Positions 1-4,600 of a stretch of 7,424 nucleotides of DNA are shown here, one piece after another. Every line of letters starts with the position of its first letter. Positions within the stretch are counted from its first letter, which is position 1. The translations under genes and the position numbers were made by a program. The notes below the pieces were generated by a model. The model searched no databases. It was given only the letters and a program-made list of their open reading frames with translations, and was not told the DNA's origin. The DNA lies in the NCBI GenBank assembly GCA_902767025.1, contig CACXFZ010000200.1, positions 1 to 7,424 on the forward strand. Reading direction: 5' to 3'. This DNA is from an uncultured Coriobacteriaceae bacterium (lineage in GTDB: Bacteria; Actinomycetota; Coriobacteriia; Coriobacteriales; Eggerthellaceae).

Positions 1-47
1 GTCCGCCAGAAGCACTCCGAACCGGACAGCGCAGACTCGCATTGTCG

Positions 48-54
48 AAAGGGG
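48..54 (+). promoter_or_regulatory. Ribosome-binding site of the dehydrogenase gene
   Basis: A purine-rich AAAGGGG stretch lies 6 nt before the ATG at 61. It decides the start: the same frame stays open leftward to base 1 with no stop, so an upstream start outside the window cannot be excluded by stops alone. The Shine-Dalgarno spacing and the fact that the family N-terminal helix begins right after this ATG both favour 61. Confidence 0.65.
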
Positions 55-60
55 ATCATC

Positions 61-1191
61 ATGGCCTACGTGACCTGGAGCCTGGAAACACTCGAGAGGT
101 TCTGCTCGGATGTCTTCGAAGCGTTCGGCTTCGACCGGCATGAAAGCGCTCAAATCAGCAACGTCCTGCTCGCCTCGGACCTCTACGGCATCGAAAGCCA
201 CGGCATGCAGCGCATGGTGCGCTACCACAAGGGCATCGAGAAGGGGCAGATCCACGTAGACGCCAAGCCCGAAATCGTCTTCGAAACCCCCGTAAGCGCC
301 GTGGTCGACGGCCATTCCGGCATGGGGCAGCTCATCGGCGTGTTCGCCATGGACAAGGCCATCGAGAAGGCCAAGACGGCAGGCGTGGGCATCGTGAGCG
401 TGCGCGAATCCAACCACTACGGCATCGCCGGCTATTACGCGCAGATGGCGTCGCGCGAGGGCCTCATCGGCTTTTCGTGCACGAACTCCGAGGCCATCAT
501 GGTGCCGACCTTCGGACGCGAGGCGATGATCGGGTCCAATCCCATCGCCATCGCGGTGCCTGCCGATCCCTACCCGTTCCTCTTCGACGCTTCGACCACC
601 GTGGTCACGCGCGGCAAGCTCGAGATGTACAACAAGACGGGAAGCCCCCTGCCCCCGGGCTGGGCGCTCGACGAGAACGGCGCGCCTAGCAACGACGCGC
701 CTCACGTGCTGTCCAACATCGTCGGAAAGACCGGCGGCGGCATCATGCCCCTGGGCGGATCGACCGAGCAGCTCGGCAGCCACAAGGGCTACGGATACGG
801 AATGGTGGCCGAGCTGTTCAGCTCCATCCTTTCGATGGGCGTGACCAGCGACAGCTGCTGCACCTTCCCTGACAAGACCGGCATCTGCCATGGGTTCGCA
901 GCCATCGACCCTGCGGCCTTCGGCGATGCCGAGGCGATCAAGGGACACTTCTCGGAGTACCTGGAGCGCCTGCGCGCAAGCCAGCGGGCCGACGAAGGGC
1001 AGCAGATCTACACCCACGGCGAAAAGGAAGTGGCCGCCGAAGCCGACCGCCGTGCCAACGGCATCCCGGTAAACGACGGCACCATGGTCGAGCTGGGCGA
1101 TTTGTGCACGTACCTGGGGCTGGATTTCGGCTCCTATTTCCCCGGCTACGAACCACCCGCAGGCTTCACAGGGTTCGCAGGCAATTACTAG
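61..1191 (+). CDS. Ldh2-family NAD(P)-dependent malate/L-lactate/ureidoglycolate-type dehydrogenase
   Basis: This is a cytoplasmic 2-hydroxyacid oxidoreductase of the malate/L-lactate dehydrogenase family (AllD, YlbC, ComC), which interconverts a 2-hydroxy acid and its 2-keto acid with NAD(H) or NADP(H). Seen in the 376-residue product: an N-terminal helical segment, the ESHGMQR motif (His47, Arg51), SNHYGIAGYY with the family's conserved active-site His (His119), TNS at 141-143, GSNPIAIAVPA at 158-168, DASTTVV followed by RGK (Asp176 to Lys186), PPGWALDENG, then LGG and HKGYGYGM for the C-terminal part of the nucleotide-binding domain, and a late GEKEVAAEADRRANGIPV box. All core blocks are present and in order, so it looks intact. 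It is slightly longer than the usual 330-360 residues because of a glycine-rich insertion before the HKGYG motif and an aromatic C-terminal tail ending in GFAGNY. The substrate cannot be read from the sequence; lactate, malate, sulfolactate and ureidoglycolate are all possible. The next gene is unrelated in function, so there is no operon clue. Confidence 0.9.
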   Translation: MAYVTWSLETLERFCSDVFEAFGFDRHESAQISNVLLASDLYGIESHGMQRMVRYHKGIEKGQIHVDAKPEIVFETPVSAVVDGHSGMGQLIGVFAMDKAIEKAKTAGVGIVSVRESNHYGIAGYYAQMASREGLIGFSCTNSEAIMVPTFGREAMIGSNPIAIAVPADPYPFLFDASTTVVTRGKLEMYNKTGSPLPPGWALDENGAPSNDAPHVLSNIVGKTGGGIMPLGGSTEQLGSHKGYGYGMVAELFSSILSMGVTSDSCCTFPDKTGICHGFAAIDPAAFGDAEAIKGHFSEYLERLRASQRADEGQQIYTHGEKEVAAEADRRANGIPVNDGTMVELGDLCTYLGLDFGSYFPGYEPPAGFTGFAGNY

Positions 1192-1201
1192 GAGCACGGG
1201 G

Positions 1202-1315
1202 GAACACAGGGGACAGTTCTATGTGTTCAGGCCAGTTCCAGGGGCTGCAGCGAGCCCCTGTCCCCATGATGCTGAACACATAGAACTGTCCCCCGTGTTC
1301 TTCGACCCTGTGTTC
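1202..1315. repeat. REP/BIME-like composite palindromic repeat
   Basis: Two 29-nt arms, 1202-1230 and 1272-1300, are inverted copies of each other with a single mismatch. Each carries GGGACAGTTCTATGTGTTC on one strand or the other. Each arm is also a small hairpin by itself, with GAACACA at 1202-1208 facing TGTGTTC at 1222-1228. The 41-nt centre contains an inner perfect 8-bp stem, CAGGGGCT (1239-1246) with AGCCCCTG (1253-1260). A partial third copy of the arm end, CCCTGTGTTC, lies at 1306-1315. This organisation, short imperfect palindromes in head-to-head pairs in an intergenic space, is that of REP/BIME elements mobilised by RAYT (REP-associated Y1 tyrosine) transposases. The element begins 10 nt after the dehydrogenase stop, so the folded RNA could also protect or end that transcript. 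No U-tract follows, so I do not call an intrinsic terminator. No transposase is present in the window. Confidence 0.75.
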
Positions 1316-1374
1316 TTCGCTCTTCCCGTTACGGATGCATGTGTGCCGCCGAAGGATTTAGGGGTGCGTTTTCC

Positions 1375-1403
1375 TTGTCGGACGCCTCGCCGTTTGCTAT
1401 GTT
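1375..1403 (+). promoter_or_regulatory. Candidate extended -10 promoter for the surface-protein gene
   Basis: TTGTCG at 1375-1380 (4/6 to TTGACA) is followed after exactly 17 nt by TATGTT at 1398-1403 (4/6 to TATAAT). A TG dinucleotide at 1395-1396 gives an extended -10 element (TGC directly before the hexamer). This is the most AT-rich patch of the intergenic region. It would start transcription near 1410 and give a leader of about 70 nt. This is inferred from consensus only; no transcription data. Confidence 0.45.
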
Positions 1404-1414
1404 TTTACAGAGTC

Positions 1415-1442
1415 TGCACATCTTTATCCAGGGATATGTGCA
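1415..1442. promoter_or_regulatory. Inverted repeat in the adhesin leader (operator or RNA hairpin)
   Basis: TGCACAT at 1415-1421 is mirrored by ATGTGCA at 1436-1442. Inside it, TATCC (1425-1429) can face GGATA (1432-1436) as an alternative pairing. The element lies just downstream of the candidate promoter and 23 nt upstream of the Shine-Dalgarno site. It could therefore be a repressor operator overlapping the early transcribed region or a 5'-UTR stem-loop. I recognise no known riboswitch or regulator consensus. A separate 10-nt perfect palindrome, TACGTACGTA, follows at 1450-1459. Confidence 0.4.
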
Positions 1443-1464
1443 TGGCTAGTACGTACGTAATAGC

Positions 1465-1471
1465 AAGGGAG
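1465..1471 (+). promoter_or_regulatory. Ribosome-binding site of the surface-protein gene
   Basis: AAGGGAG lies 8 nt before the ATG at 1480, close to ideal spacing. It selects that start over the in-frame GTG at 1477 (5-nt spacing) and the in-frame ATG at 1519, which has no purine-rich tract in front of it. A TAG at 1447-1449 closes the frame upstream. Confidence 0.75.
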
Positions 1472-1479
1472 TTAACGTG

Positions 1480-1647
1480 ATGCCATCCAGTTCGTCGTGC
1501 ACCCGCACGCCCCGCACCATGGGCAAGTCACCCAAACACGCAAAGCCAAACCCCAAAGCAGAGATCAGGAAGCGCGCCCATGCGCTTTTTTCTGTCTTTA
1601 CGGCTGTTGCGCTGGTGGTCAGCCTGACACCCATCCAGGCTGCCGCC
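1480..1647 (+). other. Signal peptide coding segment of the surface protein
   Basis: Residues 1-56. The n-region is unusually long (about 34 residues) and basic, with Arg9, Arg12, Lys16, Lys19, Lys22, Lys26 and the RKR run at 30-32. The hydrophobic core is LFSVFTAVALVVSL. A helix-breaking Pro51 and the AAA at 54-56 before Glu57 give a classical signal peptidase I site. Extended basic n-regions are common in large Gram-positive cell-wall proteins. No YSIRK/GXXS motif is seen and there is no lipobox cysteine near the core. Confidence 0.82.
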
Positions 1648-4600
1648 GAGATAGGAAAGGAGGGGAAGACCTCCGAGCTGTCCGGCATGGCCGTGAACGA
1701 TCGGACGGTTGGGCAGGCAACAGAGGCCTCCTCGGACTCCGTGCCCGATGCCAACGCGGACGACCCAGGCGGCAACCAGGGCAGCGGCCAGGACGTTGCC
1801 GGCGACGGCAATGGCAAAGACGCCGTTGGAAAAAGCGGTGACGAGGCCACGGCCAAGAAGACCGACGAGGATCTTGGCGAAGAGGTGCAACCCGCCACAG
1901 TGGCGAACGCCAACGGCGACGGCACCCAGGGCGAGGCCAAGGCGGCCAAGGAAAGCAGCGACGCCAACGAGGCCGACAAGGCCGATGACGACAAAGACGA
2001 TCCCGACATCGTAGACGAGGGCGCCAACGTCCATGAAGAGGATGGCCTGTACGAGGTCGAGCTCTTCGGCGCAACGGCGAGCAACGAGGACCTGGCCACC
2101 GAAGCCATCATCGAGAAGTCTGCCGAAACCGCAGGCGTCGACAACGTCGAGCCGGCCGAGGCGCGCATGATGACCCGGATGCTGTTCGCCCCGCTGGCCG
2201 CGAACAACGCTCCCAGCTACCCGTACCCCCGCCGCGCCGACGGCTCTGACGTCGAGGCGATTTCCATCCGCTGGATCACCAAGGACACCGAGGACAACGG
2301 CGACGACAGCCTGCTGTACCTGGTACCCGACGGCGACTCGGCGTTCTCGGTGCGCTTCCAGGTTGACTACGCGCTATCCGGCGAACACCACTACGAGCCA
2401 GGCGACATCCAGATCCGCATCCCGGCGCAGGTGTTCCACAAGCGCAACTCCAACACCACAAGCGAGAACAGCAACCTGACGGGCGGCATGGTCATCCCCC
2501 TGGCGCAAAGCCCGTCGACCAACACCGACTTCAACTGGGCACTCATCGACGGCGAATACGTGCTCACCAACACCAAGAAGATCGTGGCCGCCACCAAGGG
2601 CTTCGTGCAGTTCGAGATCAAGAACCTGATCCCGCACGAAATCGTCGACATGTCCCTGACCGACGACCTGCAGGCCACCATCGAAGTGACCACGCATTTG
2701 GGCAACATCATCGGCCTGCAGTCCAACATCATCAACGCGCAGGTGAACACCACACAGGAAGTCGTGCGTGCCAACAAAGACGTCTCGAGCACAAGCGTGC
2801 TGGGCATCTCCGAAGTGGGCGAAATCCCCGCCGAGATCAAGAGCAAGTACCCCAACGACACCGAGTTTCTGGTGGTAACCTGGTACGCCTATGCCTACCA
2901 TACGGGCAACCAGCCCTATTCGATGGTTGGCCGCGACACGCGCACTGACGTTGCCACGGGTGCCACGTCTGCCACGAAGCACGACGGCTGGGTCATCGGC
3001 GGCGACATCACGTCCAAGGATCTGGGCGTCGTGCAGGAGGGCTGGTACACCCCGGGGAAGACAACCTACAGCAACGTCAAAGTCGCCTATCCCATAAGCC
3101 AGTTCAAGAAGGACACGCTCTACACCTTCACCAACCACGTGGATTACGACCTGTATCCCATCGACGAGGTGGACAATCCCACGCATGCAGGCGCGGACGC
3201 CAAGACCACCTGGAGTTTCCGCGACCCCGTCTGGGTTGACCCCGTCGGCCACTTCAACGTGTTCAAGTGGGGCAACGACAACGACGAAGGCGCCTATGCA
3301 GACGGCGATGCCACCACTCACCACAAGGACGGCAGGACACGCGACGACGTCCCCTCGACCGTCGGAACGAACACGGTCCCGCAACATCTGCAGGGCTGGT
3401 ACGGTCTGTACAAGAAGGCCCTGAACGAGATGCGCGATGGCGAAGACTACGAAATCGCCTACACCATCAAGACCGACGGCTACATCCTACCCTGGACGTA
3501 CGAGGGCGACACGCGCCTCGAAGAGTCCTATGGCAAGCGGCCCGTCACCATGGTCACCGAGGACACCGGGCTGTGGGTGGGCTCGCAGACTTCGGCCGCC
3601 TTCGACCTCGTTCCCGGACAGAACATGGACTTCAGCTCCATCACCTTCGAGAAGCCCATCATCGGCAAGATCAAGGCCATCAACGTCAACTCGGACGGCA
3701 GCTTCGCCACCAGCTTCGTGACCACAAGTGGCAATACCGCAAGCGACGGCACCTTCGACTACGAGGGTGACCCCGACGATTCCAAGATTCCGCCCGTCGT
3801 GCTCGAGGTCCAACGCAACGGGAAATGGGAGACCTACGCCACCACCGACTGGACGAGCGGCTCGTGCGTGATCACGCTGGCCGACGGCACCGTCGTCAAC
3901 GGCGACAAAATCGACTTCCCGGCGGGCACCGAGAACTTCCGCACGAAGGTGACCTCGGGCAACGCCTCGATCGTCTATTGCGTGCGTCCAAGCGTAGTGC
4001 TGCACAACACGGCCGAGTGGCGCACGCTCATCGAGCAACTGTTCGAGGCCAGCACGTCCCCCAGCGAGGACGTGTGGAACGGCGTGAACCTGAAGGCATA
4101 CACCGCCGAGAACTCCCAGATCGTCGACATCTCGAAGAATGGCTACGACCGTCTGATGGGATACACGACCGACCTTTCCGTAGTCCCGTACAAGAACGGT
4201 AAAGTCAACGCCACCATCGACTACGCCAACAAGCTTGTAGAGCTCACGTACACGGCGCGCATCGAGGAGCGCAGCGTCATCGCCGACCGCGACTTGTACA
4301 ACGATGCCGTCGAGTCGGGCCTGATCAAGGCCGAGACCCATGGCGTGTGGTACGACCTGCTGCCGCTGGGCGTCAACCCTAAGATGGACACCATCAAGCT
4401 GCGCAAGGGCGACACCATCGCCGATGCCTACACCATCCCCGACTACCATGGCTCGGGGCGCACGATGCTCGTGGTCGAAGCCGACCTTGCCCCTGCACCG
4501 CAAACCTACATGGAAAACGGCATTGCGTTCTACGAAGACGTACCCAGCATCGAGTTCGACGCCGTGTGCGACATCAGCTACATCATCGACTACGGCCAGA

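Noticed and set aside
1..60. 3' end of a preceding gene
   Set aside because: All three plus-strand frames are open across these 60 bases, so no stop marks a gene end and no domain can be judged from so short a stretch.
1239..1271. Intrinsic terminator after the dehydrogenase gene
   Set aside because: The inner 8-bp GC-rich stem would qualify, but it is followed by TCCCCATGATG rather than a T-run. It is better described as part of the REP-like element.
1223..1480. A possible 85-codon small gene in the intergenic region
   Set aside because: It starts inside the palindromic repeat, has no ribosome-binding site, crosses both inverted repeats and the candidate promoter, and its product has no coherent composition.
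2374..3387. A 337-codon open frame on the minus strand
   Set aside because: Same register effect; its stop is the sense CTA at 2374. The translated product is low-complexity Val/Gly/Asp-rich sequence without recognisable motifs.
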